Assembly: GCA_004211235.1 (NCBI GenBank)
Contig: SEEY01000258.1
Location: 1 to 6,080, forward strand
DNA length: 6,080 nt
Direction: 5' to 3'
Origin: Rubrivivax sp.
Lineage (GTDB): Bacteria > Pseudomonadota > Gammaproteobacteria > Burkholderiales > Burkholderiaceae
Shown here: positions 1-5,865 of the stretch, one piece after another
Numbering within the stretch: position 1 is the stretch's first letter
Layout: each line of letters starts with the position of its first letter
Program-made: the position numbers and the translations under genes
Notes under the pieces: model-generated
The model's input: only the letters and a program-made list of their open reading frames with translations
Told to the model about the DNA's origin: nothing
Database searches by the model: none

Positions 1-282
1 GGCGCCACCGCGAGCTTCAAGGGCCGCTTCGACGGCGCCACCGGCGGCGTGCCGGCACGCGTCGTCGGCGAACTGACGCTGAACGGCAAGACCCAGCCAC
101 TGACGCTGACGGTGCAGCAGCTCAAGTGCGTCCCCCACCCGCTCTACAAGCGCGACTACTGCGGCGCCGACGCGTTGGGCACCTTCAACCGCGCGGACTT
201 CGGCCTCGCGGCGGGCAAGGACTGGGGCTTCAAGATGGACGTCAATCTGCGCATCCAGGTCGAGGCGGTCGCAAAGGAGTAG
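1..282 (+). CDS. YceI family periplasmic protein, C-terminal part (5' end outside window)
   Basis: The reading frame is open from the first base of the window and ends at TAG 280-282, giving the last 93 residues of a protein whose start lies to the left. The visible part has the YceI-domain signature: a strand with GELTLNGKTQPLTLTV (about residues 23-38), then a segment ending CGADALGTFNRADFGL (54-69), and a closing strand MDVNLRIQVEA. YceI proteins are small periplasmic lipocalin-like beta barrels; a structurally studied member binds a polyisoprenoid chain, and many are stress- or pH-induced. Two cysteines (C43, C54 of the fragment) bracket the HPLYKRDY loop and could form a disulfide in the periplasm; that is inference. 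The signal peptide and genetic partners cannot be seen. A strong hairpin follows 11 bp after the stop. Confidence 0.9.
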   Translation, partial: GATASFKGRFDGATGGVPARVVGELTLNGKTQPLTLTVQQLKCVPHPLYKRDYCGADALGTFNRADFGLAAGKDWGFKMDVNLRIQVEAVAKE

Positions 283-293
283 CCGCAAACGAC

Positions 294-318
294 GAGTGGC
301 AGCGAAAAGCTGCCACTC
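294..318. terminator. Strong hairpin after the YceI gene, probable terminator
   Basis: GAGTGGCAGC (294-303) and GCTGCCACTC (309-318) form a perfect 10-bp stem around a GAAAA loop, starting 11 bp after the YceI stop codon. The hairpin lies between convergent genes, so it could serve both directions. Neither side has a proper run of T: the plus side continues ATCTCGTC and the minus side GTCGTTTGCG. It is therefore hairpin-like rather than a textbook intrinsic terminator. A second short inverted repeat, AGCCC 391-395 with GGGCT 404-408, overlaps the stop codon of the S46 gene and is weak. Nothing else is visible in the 283-406 gap. Confidence 0.55.
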
Positions 319-406
319 ATCTCGTCCCGCGGCTGCCGGGGAACCGGCATTGCCGGGCCACTGGCAGCGCCCCCTTGCAGAGGCCGGCGAAGCCCGTACG
401 GGTGGG

Positions 407-2593
407 CTATCGAATGCCCATCTCGTCGAGCAGCCGGGTCGTCTTGTCCACCGTGCTCATCTGCCACAGCATGTAGCGCGAGTCGACGCTGATGCTGCGC
501 ACCATCTTCGGGTTGAAGTCCCAGTCGGAGATGACGGCGTCCAGCGTGCCGTCGAAGAGCAGGCCGACCAGCACCGCGCGCTTGTTCAACACCGGCGAGC
601 CGGAGTTGCCGCCGGTGCTGTCCAGCGTCGACAGAAAGTTCACCGGCACGGAGTCCAGCGCCTTCACGCCGTAGGGGCCGAAGTTGCGCGCCTTGATGGC
701 CGCGAGCTGCTCGGCCGGCGCATCGAATTCGCCGCCGGCTTCATCCGGCCCGCGGTGCTTGGCGACGATGCCGCGCAAGGTCGTGAACGCCGTCCAGTTG
801 CTGCCGTCGCTGCCCGGCGTGCGGCCCTGCACCTTACCGTAGGAGATGCGCAGCGTGCTGTTGGCGTCCGGGTAGACGGCCTCGCCGCGGCTGGCGTGGT
901 AGTCGATCAGCGCCTGCTGCGTGCCGGCATAGGCCTTCTGCAGCTTGCCGGCAAGTTCCTTGTCGCGGTCTTCCAGGCGGCGGTCGTCTTCGTACAGCGC
1001 CACGGCGGCCTTGATGAAGGCGTCATCGCTGGCCTTGAAGGCGGACACGTCCTTGTCCAGCCAGGACAGCCGGAAGGCGGTGTCGGCGAGCTGGCTGCCG
1101 GCGTAGAGCCCGTCGAGCTGCGCGCGGATGGCGGCTTCGTCCTGGCCGGCCTTCAGGCCCAGCGCGCCCACCAGCGCCGGGTTCAGCGTGTTGGCCGGCT
1201 GGGCCAGGTATTGCGCCAGGAAGTGCGCGGCCAGGCGCTTGTCGGTGGCCTCGTCGTAGCGCCGGTCCAGCTGCTGCTGGGTGGCGCGGATGCGGGTGAG
1301 GTCGCGGTCCTGGTAGCCGGTCTTGCGCTCGGCGTCCGGCTTGGCGCGTTCCTGCGCCAGCAGGTAGAGCTGGCGCGCGGCCGTCAGCAGCGACGGTGTC
1401 ATGAAGGTGTTCAGGTACTCGGCGCGCTGAGTGGCCTCGCGCTCGGCCAGCAGCGCCTCGGCCGCGGTGATGTCGGCGCCGTAGCGCGAGCGGCGCTTCG
1501 CGTCGGCATTCACCCAAGCCTTGAGCTGGTCGTAGCCGGCCTGGCGGCGCGGCAGGATGTCGCTGCCCTCGAAGCTCTGCTGCTGGCCCTGGTAGTTCTT
1601 GAAGGTGTTCTGCAGGCCCTGCATGCGGGCGGCCATGCGGATCTCGGCGTCACGGCGGCCGGCGGTCTCGGCCTTGATGAGGTCGATGGCCTCGCCCATC
1701 GCCTTGCCGCGCGTCGGCTGCATCCAGCCGAAGGCGAAACCCACTTCGCTGGGCAGGCGGTGGCGGTCGGTCTTGCCCGGGTAGCCGGCGACCATGACGA
1801 AGTCGCCCTCGTTCAGCGGGCTGGCCTTGGGCGAGGCCACCGTCAGGTGATACCGGGGCGTGTAGGGCTTGTTGTCCTTGCTGAACTCGGCCGGCTTGCC
1901 GTCCGGGCCGACGTAGGCGCGGTAGAAGCTGTAGTCGCCGGTGTGGCGCGGCCAGACCCAGTTGTCCGCATCGCCGCCGAACAGGCCCACGCCGGTGGCC
2001 GGCGCGTGGACGAGGCGCACGTCGCGGATCTCCAGCTGCTTGATGAGCTGGTACTGCAGGCCGCCGAAGAAGGCGTAGACATTGCAGCGGTGGCCGATGT
2101 CGGCCTCGCAGGCGGCGACCAGCTTCTTGTCGGTCGCCTCGATGGCGTCGCTGCGGGCCTTGCCGGTGAGCGCCTGCGTCTGCGGGCTCAGCACGTCGGC
2201 GGTCACGTCCTTCATGTCGACGGTGACGTAGATGCGGCTGCCGGGCGCCGCGGGCAGCTCGTCGGCGAGCGTGGCGGCGTAGAAGCCCTTCTTCAGCAGG
2301 TCGCGGTCGGGCCGGCTGTTGTACTGGATGCTGCCGTAGGCGCAGTGATGGTTGGTGACCGCCAGGCCCTGCGGGGACACGAAGCTGGCGGTGCAGTTGC
2401 CGAGCGACACGACGGCACCCATCGGGAAGGCGGTCAGGTCGTTGAGCTTGGCCGGGTCCAGCGCCAGGCCGCCGGCCTTCAGGGCCTTCGCGATCTGCGG
2501 CAGCTGCCTGGGCATCCACATGCCTTCATCGGCATGGGCGGTGCTGGCGAGCGCCGCGGCGGCGGCCAGCAGGGAGAGGAAGAAACGGGTCAT
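407..2593 (-). CDS. S46 family dipeptidyl-peptidase, DPP7-like (secreted serine exopeptidase)
   Basis: This 728-residue protein has the usual length for peptidase family S46 (DPP7, DPP11, bacterial DAP BII). These enzymes release dipeptides from the N-terminus of peptides in the periplasm or at the cell surface. Residues 1-21 form a signal peptide with a likely cut after AHA, which supports the ATG at 2593. The trypsin-like fold shows TNHHC (catalytic His probably H83), HTGDYSF (Asp probably D220) and GGNSGSPV (Ser S664). A long, largely helical domain lies in between (about 300-570), as in the family. Eighteen residues after the serine is G682 in LLFDG. In characterised members Gly here goes with DPP7-like preference for hydrophobic P1 residues, and Arg with DPP11-like Asp/Glu preference, so I infer DPP7-type specificity. 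No Shine-Dalgarno is visible before the ATG. It lies 100 bp after the 125-aa gene on the same strand. Confidence 0.93.
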   Translation of the reverse strand: MTRFFLSLLAAAAALASTAHADEGMWMPRQLPQIAKALKAGGLALDPAKLNDLTAFPMGAVVSLGNCTASFVSPQGLAVTNHHCAYGSIQYNSRPDRDLLKKGFYAATLADELPAAPGSRIYVTVDMKDVTADVLSPQTQALTGKARSDAIEATDKKLVAACEADIGHRCNVYAFFGGLQYQLIKQLEIRDVRLVHAPATGVGLFGGDADNWVWPRHTGDYSFYRAYVGPDGKPAEFSKDNKPYTPRYHLTVASPKASPLNEGDFVMVAGYPGKTDRHRLPSEVGFAFGWMQPTRGKAMGEAIDLIKAETAGRRDAEIRMAARMQGLQNTFKNYQGQQQSFEGSDILPRRQAGYDQLKAWVNADAKRRSRYGADITAAEALLAEREATQRAEYLNTFMTPSLLTAARQLYLLAQERAKPDAERKTGYQDRDLTRIRATQQQLDRRYDEATDKRLAAHFLAQYLAQPANTLNPALVGALGLKAGQDEAAIRAQLDGLYAGSQLADTAFRLSWLDKDVSAFKASDDAFIKAAVALYEDDRRLEDRDKELAGKLQKAYAGTQQALIDYHASRGEAVYPDANSTLRISYGKVQGRTPGSDGSNWTAFTTLRGIVAKHRGPDEAGGEFDAPAEQLAAIKARNFGPYGVKALDSVPVNFLSTLDSTGGNSGSPVLNKRAVLVGLLFDGTLDAVISDWDFNPKMVRSISVDSRYMLWQMSTVDKTTRLLDEMGIR

Positions 2594-2596
2594 GGA

Positions 2597-2622
2597 ACGG
2601 TTACGCAGGAAGGCGAAACCGT
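2597..2622 (-). promoter_or_regulatory. Small stem-loop in the leader of the S46 gene
   Basis: On the minus strand ACGGTT (2622-2617) and AACCGT (2602-2597) form a 6-bp stem with a 14-nt loop, ending three bases before the ATG at 2593. It occupies the place where a ribosome binding site is expected, and no GGAG-like sequence is present there. It may influence initiation or be chance. I see no convincing promoter or terminator in the rest of the 2594-2693 gap. Confidence 0.2.
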
Positions 2623-2693
2623 GAGCCTAACGTCTCGGCACCAGACTCCCCGAGTGCGGAAAGACAGGGTTCGTGCTCAGGAAATCCCGGGGC

Positions 2694-3071
2694 TCAATGG
2701 GCCAGGCCGAGCCACTCGCCAGCGCCCTGGTAGGCCTCGAACAGCTCCAGCGCCAGATCGCGCAATGCCGGCAGGCTGCTGGCATGGCCGTCCGCCAACC
2801 GCTCGTAGGCGTAGTGGCGGTCGTAGAGCATGCGGGTGGGGTTGATGGCCAGGCCGGCGTCGTTCATCAGCTGGCCGAAGCGCAGCAGCTCACGCGTGCT
2901 GACCGGCCCGTTGGCGGCGCCGACGCCGGTCAGGCCCAGCGCGCGGATATCGCCGAGGTGAACGCCGGCCGCGATCGTCAGGCCGCCGTCGCCGTGCCAC
3001 GCATGGCCCGGATCGCCCAGGCCGCGGGGTTCGTCGGCGGGGACTTGGATCAAGTGCAGCGGAATGAGCAT
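2694..3071 (-). CDS. Hypothetical protein, 125 aa, family not recognised
   Basis: I do not recognise a family. The frame has the organism's G/C-rich third positions, a natural amino-acid mix and a good ribosome binding site (GAGG, 7 bases before the ATG at 3071), and it is much more protein-like than the plus-strand frame over the same bases. There is no signal peptide or membrane segment. The N-terminal half is rich in Gly, His and Asp (GDPGHAWHGDGG, about residues 19-30). The C-terminal half looks helical: STRELLRFGQLMNDAG (about 59-74), DRHYAYERL (84-92) and LRDLALELFEAYQGAGEWL (about 103-121). The protein appears to be cytoplasmic. It sits 119 bp downstream of the cupin gene and 100 bp upstream of the S46 gene on the same strand, so it may share their transcript, but the gaps leave room for separate promoters. 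Confidence 0.7.
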   Translation of the reverse strand: MLIPLHLIQVPADEPRGLGDPGHAWHGDGGLTIAAGVHLGDIRALGLTGVGAANGPVSTRELLRFGQLMNDAGLAINPTRMLYDRHYAYERLADGHASSLPALRDLALELFEAYQGAGEWLGLAH

Positions 3072-3104
3072 GTCGACCTCGACTTCTGGCGGGTGAAGCC
3101 ATGG

Positions 3105-3120
3105 TGCCGAGGCCTCGGCA
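3105..3120. repeat. Perfect 16-bp palindrome upstream of the 125-aa gene
   Basis: TGCCGAGGCCTCGGCA is a perfect palindrome without a spacer, 34 bp upstream of the ATG at 3071. It lies in the 119-bp gap 3072-3190 between the cupin gene and the 125-aa gene. It could be an operator half-pair for a dimeric regulator. It is a poor hairpin because it has no loop. A further inverted repeat in the gap, GCCGG 3129-3133 with CCGGC 3151-3155, is short. No clear promoter elements were found. Confidence 0.3.
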
Positions 3121-3190
3121 GGACGAAGGCCGGATAAAGCCCGAAATGACCCGGCTAACTGCCGCTGATGCCGCTCAAGTGCTGCAGCGG

Positions 3191-4015
3191 TCAGTTGAAC
3201 TGCAGGTCCAGGTCGCCGTGCGCGTAGATGATGACGCCGGTGTCCGTCTCCGTGATGCGGTGGCCAGTGCCGGCCGGGGCCAGCTGGTAGTCGCCCTGCT
3301 GCAGCAGCACGTCATCCAGGAACAGTTCGCCATCCACCATCAGGCATTCCTCGTCATGGCCGTGGCCGTGGCCGGGCACGCTGGCGCCGGGGTCGGCACG
3401 GTAGAGCAGCGCAGCCTCGCCGCCGCCCGTCCAAAGCACACGGCGCCGGATGCCGGGCGCGAACTCGGGCCAGCCGGCATCGCGGTCACGCACCAGCGTG
3501 CGCTCCGCCCCGGGCCCGTCGGCTTCGCGGACGAAGACATGCGCCCCGCCTTCGCTGCTGATCACCGGCTCGGCGCCGGCGGGCAGCAACAGGAAATCGC
3601 GCAGGCCCAAGGTCTCGCCGTCCACGTCGGCGCGGCCGTGCAGCACCAGAAACTCACGCATCCCGGCGGCAGGCAGCGTCAGCCGGGCACCGGCCGCCAG
3701 CTCGATGACGCTGACGGCGCGCGGTTCGCCGGGGCGGGTGGCACGGTCGGCCGCGGCGCGGTAGAGCTCGCGCTGCTGCGCGCCGTCGGCCAGCGGCAGA
3801 GCCTGTGACCTGCGGCGGCGCACCGTCACCATGCCCTGCTCGGCCTGCAGCGACCGCGCGAGGCGCTCACCCAGGCGTTCGCCGAGCCGGCCGGGAAGCC
3901 CCGGCGCCGGGGCGGCCCAGGCGCTGGCGAAGGGTTCGCTGAGCAGCGGGCTCATGTCGTCGTTTTCTTTCGATTCAGTCTTGTCGGTCATCGTCGTCAT
4001 CGCATCCGCCCTCAT
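3191..4015 (-). CDS. Double-cupin ChrR-like protein, candidate anti-sigma/sensor partner of the upstream sigma factor
   Basis: The gene overlaps the sigma gene by ATGA (4012-4015), a sign of translational coupling. The 274-residue protein has a polar N-terminal segment (1-95) and two cupin-like units. The C-terminal cupin has both classic motifs: G210-x5-H216-x-H218-x3-E222-x6-G229, and G241-x5-P-x-G-x2-H252, giving the usual 3-His/1-Glu metal site. The first unit (about 97-165, with MREFLVLHGRADVDGE and GLRDFLLLPAGAEP) keeps the fold pattern but lacks the metal ligands. Typical ChrR anti-sigma factors have an N-terminal zinc domain with H-x3-C-x2-C. The N-terminal segment here contains no cysteine or histidine, so anti-sigma function is inferred from context only. 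Starts at M6 (4000) or M9 (3991) are alternatives; M6 has GAGGG upstream while M1 has almost no ribosome binding site. A tandem GERLGERL lies at residues 45-52. Confidence 0.85.
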   Translation of the reverse strand: MRADAMTTMTDKTESKENDDMSPLLSEPFASAWAAPAPGLPGRLGERLGERLARSLQAEQGMVTVRRRRSQALPLADGAQQRELYRAAADRATRPGEPRAVSVIELAAGARLTLPAAGMREFLVLHGRADVDGETLGLRDFLLLPAGAEPVISSEGGAHVFVREADGPGAERTLVRDRDAGWPEFAPGIRRRVLWTGGGEAALLYRADPGASVPGHGHGHDEECLMVDGELFLDDVLLQQGDYQLAPAGTGHRITETDTGVIIYAHGDLDLQFN

Positions 4016-4596
4016 GCCAGCAGCGCATGCGCGCCCTTGTCGCCCAGCGACTCGCGCAGCGAGAGCAGCGCACGGCGGATCTGGGATTTCACCGTGCCCA
4101 GCGGCAGGTGGGTCTGGCTTGCAATCTCCTCGTGGGACAGCCCGCTGAAAAACGCCAGCGCTACGAGCTGGCGCGGCTGCGGCTTCAGCAGCAGCAGTGC
4201 GCGGTGCAGCTCGGCATGGCCCTGGGCTACCGCCAGCAGTTCGTCGCCCGACTCGGCGGCCGGCGCGGACACCGGCGCCGCTTCTTCGTCCAGCTCCTCG
4301 TGCTGGAAGCGCGCCTCGCGGCGGATGGCGTCGATGGCACGGGAGCGGGCCATCGACAGCAGCCAGGTCAGCGGCCTGCCACGGCCGGCGTCGAAGCGCG
4401 GCGCCTGGCGCCAGACCTGGAAGTACACCTCCTCCGCCACCTCCTCGGCGAGCTGGCTGCGCCGCACCAGCCGCAGCACCAGGCCGTAGACGCGCGACAG
4501 CGTCGCCTCGTACAACGCCAGCAAAGCGCGCTCGTCATGGTCGACGATGCCGGCGATCCAGGCTTCGAGCTGGCCGTCGTCCACCGTCGTCGGCAT
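4012..4596 (-). CDS. ECF-type sigma-70 family RNA polymerase sigma factor
   Basis: The protein has 194 residues, the usual size for group 4 (ECF) sigma factors. Region 2 spans about residues 25-94 with EEVAEEVYFQVWRQAPRFD and RPLTWLLSMARSRAIDAIRR-type core-binding and -10 recognition helices. A short acidic Ala/Glu linker (about 100-120) follows. Region 4 spans about 127-181 with the helix-turn-helix GLSHEEIASQTHLPLGTVKS for the -35 element. There is no C-terminal extra domain. The overlap with a cupin gene suggests an RpoE/ChrR-like pair responding to oxidative or reactive-species stress; the subgroup assignment is inference. The ATG at 4596 follows CGCCCGGGG and has no ribosome binding site. 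A better-placed ATG at 4684 with GAGG is in another frame (see the 49-codon ORF), so the true N-terminus is uncertain. Confidence 0.93.
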   Translation of the reverse strand: MPTTVDDGQLEAWIAGIVDHDERALLALYEATLSRVYGLVLRLVRRSQLAEEVAEEVYFQVWRQAPRFDAGRGRPLTWLLSMARSRAIDAIRREARFQHEELDEEAAPVSAPAAESGDELLAVAQGHAELHRALLLLKPQPRQLVALAFFSGLSHEEIASQTHLPLGTVKSQIRRALLSLRESLGDKGAHALLA

Positions 4597-4684
4597 CCCC
4601 GGGCGCTGGCGGCTCGGCGTCGTCGAACAGCAACGCGGCCTCGGGCGGCGGGTCGTCGAGCTCAGTCGGATTGGGAAGCGCCAT
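4535..4684 (-). other. 49-codon ORF overlapping the sigma start; upstream ORF or frameshifted N-terminus
   Basis: The ATG at 4684 is preceded by TTGAGG with a 6-base spacer, the best ribosome binding site near the sigma gene. It starts MALPNPTELDDPPPEAALLF and continues DDAEPPAPG, an acidic and natural-looking N-terminus. After that its frame turns Arg-rich (GGRRPARSLDRRHRRP) and stops at TGA 4535-4537, where it runs over the sigma coding sequence in a different frame. The change of character falls at GGGG (4597-4600), directly before the sigma ATG. Removing one G would join the two frames into one protein of about 223 residues. It may be an indel (real or sequencing), a +1 frameshift site, or a short upstream ORF that leads ribosomes to the sigma start. 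Confidence 0.45.
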
Positions 4685-4829
4685 GTCGAACCTCAAGCGG
4701 GCAGTGGGTCCGCGTGCGGCTCGGCGCGACGCGGGGAGGGGGTGGCACCGGTGTCGGCCACGCGCTCAGGCAACGCACGGCGGACGGCGCGGGCCTGCGG
4801 GCGGGTGGCGGTAAATGGGGGCATCAGGA

Positions 4830-4869
4830 CGTGTACGCAGCGTGAACAATTGTGGATGCAGCGTACTCG
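4830..4869. promoter_or_regulatory. Interrupted dyad in the divergent sigma/SRPBCC intergenic region
   Basis: An imperfect palindrome is centred between 4849 and 4850. GTACGC (4833-4838) mirrors GCGTAC (4861-4866), and CAATTG (4847-4852) is the exact centre. In all, 15 of 20 base pairs are symmetric across the 40 bp. The same segment carries GCAGCGT twice in direct orientation (4837-4843 and 4858-4864), 21 bp apart, or two helical turns. It lies in the 225-bp region between the divergent genes (4685-4909), where it could bind a regulator or hold back-to-back promoters with CGTAC at both outer ends. The rest of that region is GC-rich and shows no other clear element. Confidence 0.45.
4833..4859 (-). 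promoter_or_regulatory. Candidate ECF (RpoE/ChrR-type) promoter for the sigma-cupin operon
   Basis: On the minus strand GCATCC (4859-4854) is followed by exactly 16 bases and then CGTAC (4837-4833). The Rhodobacter RpoE consensus, as I remember it, is TGATCC, 18 bases, TAAGA, often with CG before TAAGA. The ATCC-N16-CGTA part and its spacing fit, while the TG of the -35 element does not. Transcription would start near 4826 and leave a leader of about 140 nt before the ATG at 4684. This would make the sigma factor autoregulated. It is a single match found by eye. Confidence 0.35.
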
Positions 4870-4909
4870 CTCGCATCCAGCCTGCCCAGCCGGGTCGTAT
4901 CCCCTTCGC

Positions 4910-5395
4910 ATGTCTCAAACCGCATTTTTCGACCTTGTCAGCCACTGGCGCCTGGATGCGCCGGTGCCGCGCGTGTGGCGAGCGATCACCGAAACCGAGC
5001 ACTGGCCGCGCTGGTGGCCCGGCGTCGTTGCCGTGAAACGGCTGAAGAACGGCGACGAGGTCGGCGTCGGCCGCGTCCAGCAGATCACCTTCCGCACCGG
5101 GCTGGGCTACCGCCTGCACCTCGACCTCGAAGTGACCGAGGTGGTGCGCCAGGAGCGGCTGCGCGCCCGAGCCGGCGGCACGCTGGCGGGGGAAGGCATC
5201 TGGCTGATGAAGCAGGCCGCCGCCGAGCTGGGCGGGCATACCGACGTGACCTTCGTCTGGCGCGTGACGCTGCCGCCGGGCATCCTGCGCTGGCTGGCAC
5301 CGCTGCTGGGCCCGCTGTTCCAGTGGAATCACAAGCGGGTGATGCGCGCCGGGCGGATGGGGCTGATCCAGTATCTGGCGTTGATGGGTGGCTGA
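4910..5395 (+). CDS. SRPBCC family protein (polyketide cyclase/START-like lipid- or ligand-binding fold)
   Basis: This 161-residue protein begins with the typical SRPBCC opening, a first strand followed by a helix pair: SHWRLDAPVPRVWRAITETE (11-30), then HWPRWWPGV (31-39). It continues with VGVGRVQQITFRTGLGYRLH (51-70), the strand series to GEGIWLMKQAA, TDVTFVWRVTL, and a long C-terminal helix with QWNHKRVMRAGRMGL (138-152). This is the helix-grip fold with a hydrophobic cavity, used for binding lipids, sterols or aromatic ligands; no catalytic residues can be named. There is no signal peptide. The ATG at 4910 fits the family's N-terminus although no ribosome binding site is visible; an in-frame ATG at 4856 is less likely. 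It is divergent from the sigma factor and 54 bp upstream of the GFA gene, so it may belong to the sigma regulon (inference). Confidence 0.88.
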   Translation: MSQTAFFDLVSHWRLDAPVPRVWRAITETEHWPRWWPGVVAVKRLKNGDEVGVGRVQQITFRTGLGYRLHLDLEVTEVVRQERLRARAGGTLAGEGIWLMKQAAAELGGHTDVTFVWRVTLPPGILRWLAPLLGPLFQWNHKRVMRAGRMGLIQYLALMGG

Positions 5396-5433
5396 GCGGC
5401 TTGGTGGCATGCTCGCGGCATTCATACAGCCGC
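5396..5433 (+). repeat. Short inverted repeat between the SRPBCC and GFA genes
   Basis: GCGGCT (5396-5401), starting directly after the SRPBCC stop codon, is the reverse complement of AGCCGC (5428-5433), with 26 bases between. It could form a weak hairpin in the 54-bp gap. There is no T-run, so it is not a convincing terminator and does not argue strongly against co-transcription. Confidence 0.2.
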
Positions 5434-5449
5434 CCTCTGGAGACAAGCC

Positions 5450-5851
5450 ATGAAGATCAACGGAGCCTGCCACTGCGGCAACATCGCGTTCGAGGCCGAG
5501 GTCGACCCGTCGCGCGTCGTCGTCTGCCACTGCAACGACTGCCAGGTGATGTCCGGCGCGCCCTTCCGGGCCATCGTCCCGGCGCCCATCGACGGGTTCA
5601 CGCTGCTGAAGGGCTCGCCCAAGAGCTATGTGAAGGTCGCCGACAGCGGCAACCGGCGCTCACAAGTTTTCTGTGCGGACTGCGGCACGGCACTCTGGGG
5701 CACCGCACCCGAGAACCCGACGGCCGTGGCGATCAGGCTGGGCTGCATCGAGCAGCGCGCACAGTTGAAGCCGGGTTTCCAGGTCTGGCAGCACTCCGAG
5801 CAGCCGTGGCTGGGCGAACTGGCCGACGTGCCCGGGTCGCCCCGGCAATAG
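5450..5851 (+). CDS. GFA/CENP-V family zinc protein
   Basis: This 133-residue protein has all seven conserved cysteines of the GFA (glutathione-dependent formaldehyde-activating enzyme-like) domain: C7 and C9 in GACHCGN, C26, C28 and C31 in VCHCNDCQ, and C75 and C78 in FCADCGT. In Gfa these residues hold a structural zinc and a second, glutathione-exchangeable zinc. The conserved SGAPFRAIV and GTALWG segments also fit. Most members have no proven activity, and spontaneous formaldehyde-glutathione adduct formation has been disputed as their role, so the substrate is left open. The protein is cytoplasmic, without a signal peptide. GGAG at 5439-5442 lies 7 bases before the ATG and fixes the start. 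It probably shares a transcript with the SRPBCC gene 54 bp upstream, and it converges on dcd with only 6 bp between stop codons. Confidence 0.93.
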   Translation: MKINGACHCGNIAFEAEVDPSRVVVCHCNDCQVMSGAPFRAIVPAPIDGFTLLKGSPKSYVKVADSGNRRSQVFCADCGTALWGTAPENPTAVAIRLGCIEQRAQLKPGFQVWQHSEQPWLGELADVPGSPRQ

Positions 5852-5865
5852 GCCGCCTCAGGCCT
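5850..5865. terminator. Small hairpin over the convergent GFA/dcd stop codons
   Basis: AGGCC (5850-5854) and GGCCT (5861-5865) form a 5-bp stem with a 6-base loop that covers both stop codons. This is the only hairpin I see at the junction. It has no T-run, so it is at best a weak bidirectional pause or termination site. Confidence 0.2.

Noticed and set aside
2593..2694. Sigma-70 promoter or terminator in the gap before the S46 gene
   Set aside because: No hexamer pair with acceptable match and spacing was found, and the possible hairpins (such as CTCGG with CCGAG) are short and lack a T-run.
296..2845. 849-codon plus-strand ORF opposite the S46 gene
   Set aside because: It mirrors the S46 coding sequence in a GC-rich genome, is overloaded with Gly, Ala, Val, Arg and Gln without domain signatures, and has no ribosome binding site. 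The minus-strand protein has a complete peptidase family signature.
3101..4845. Plus-strand ORFs of 235 and 272 codons opposite the cupin and sigma genes
   Set aside because: They have shadow composition and no recognisable domains, and they lie fully over well-supported minus-strand genes.
4693..4911. 72-codon minus-strand ORF upstream of the sigma gene (internal ATG at 4824)
   Set aside because: It is Pro/Arg/Ala-rich with no ribosome binding site and crosses the dyad. Its stop just before the 4684 ATG is curious but not enough to call a leader peptide.
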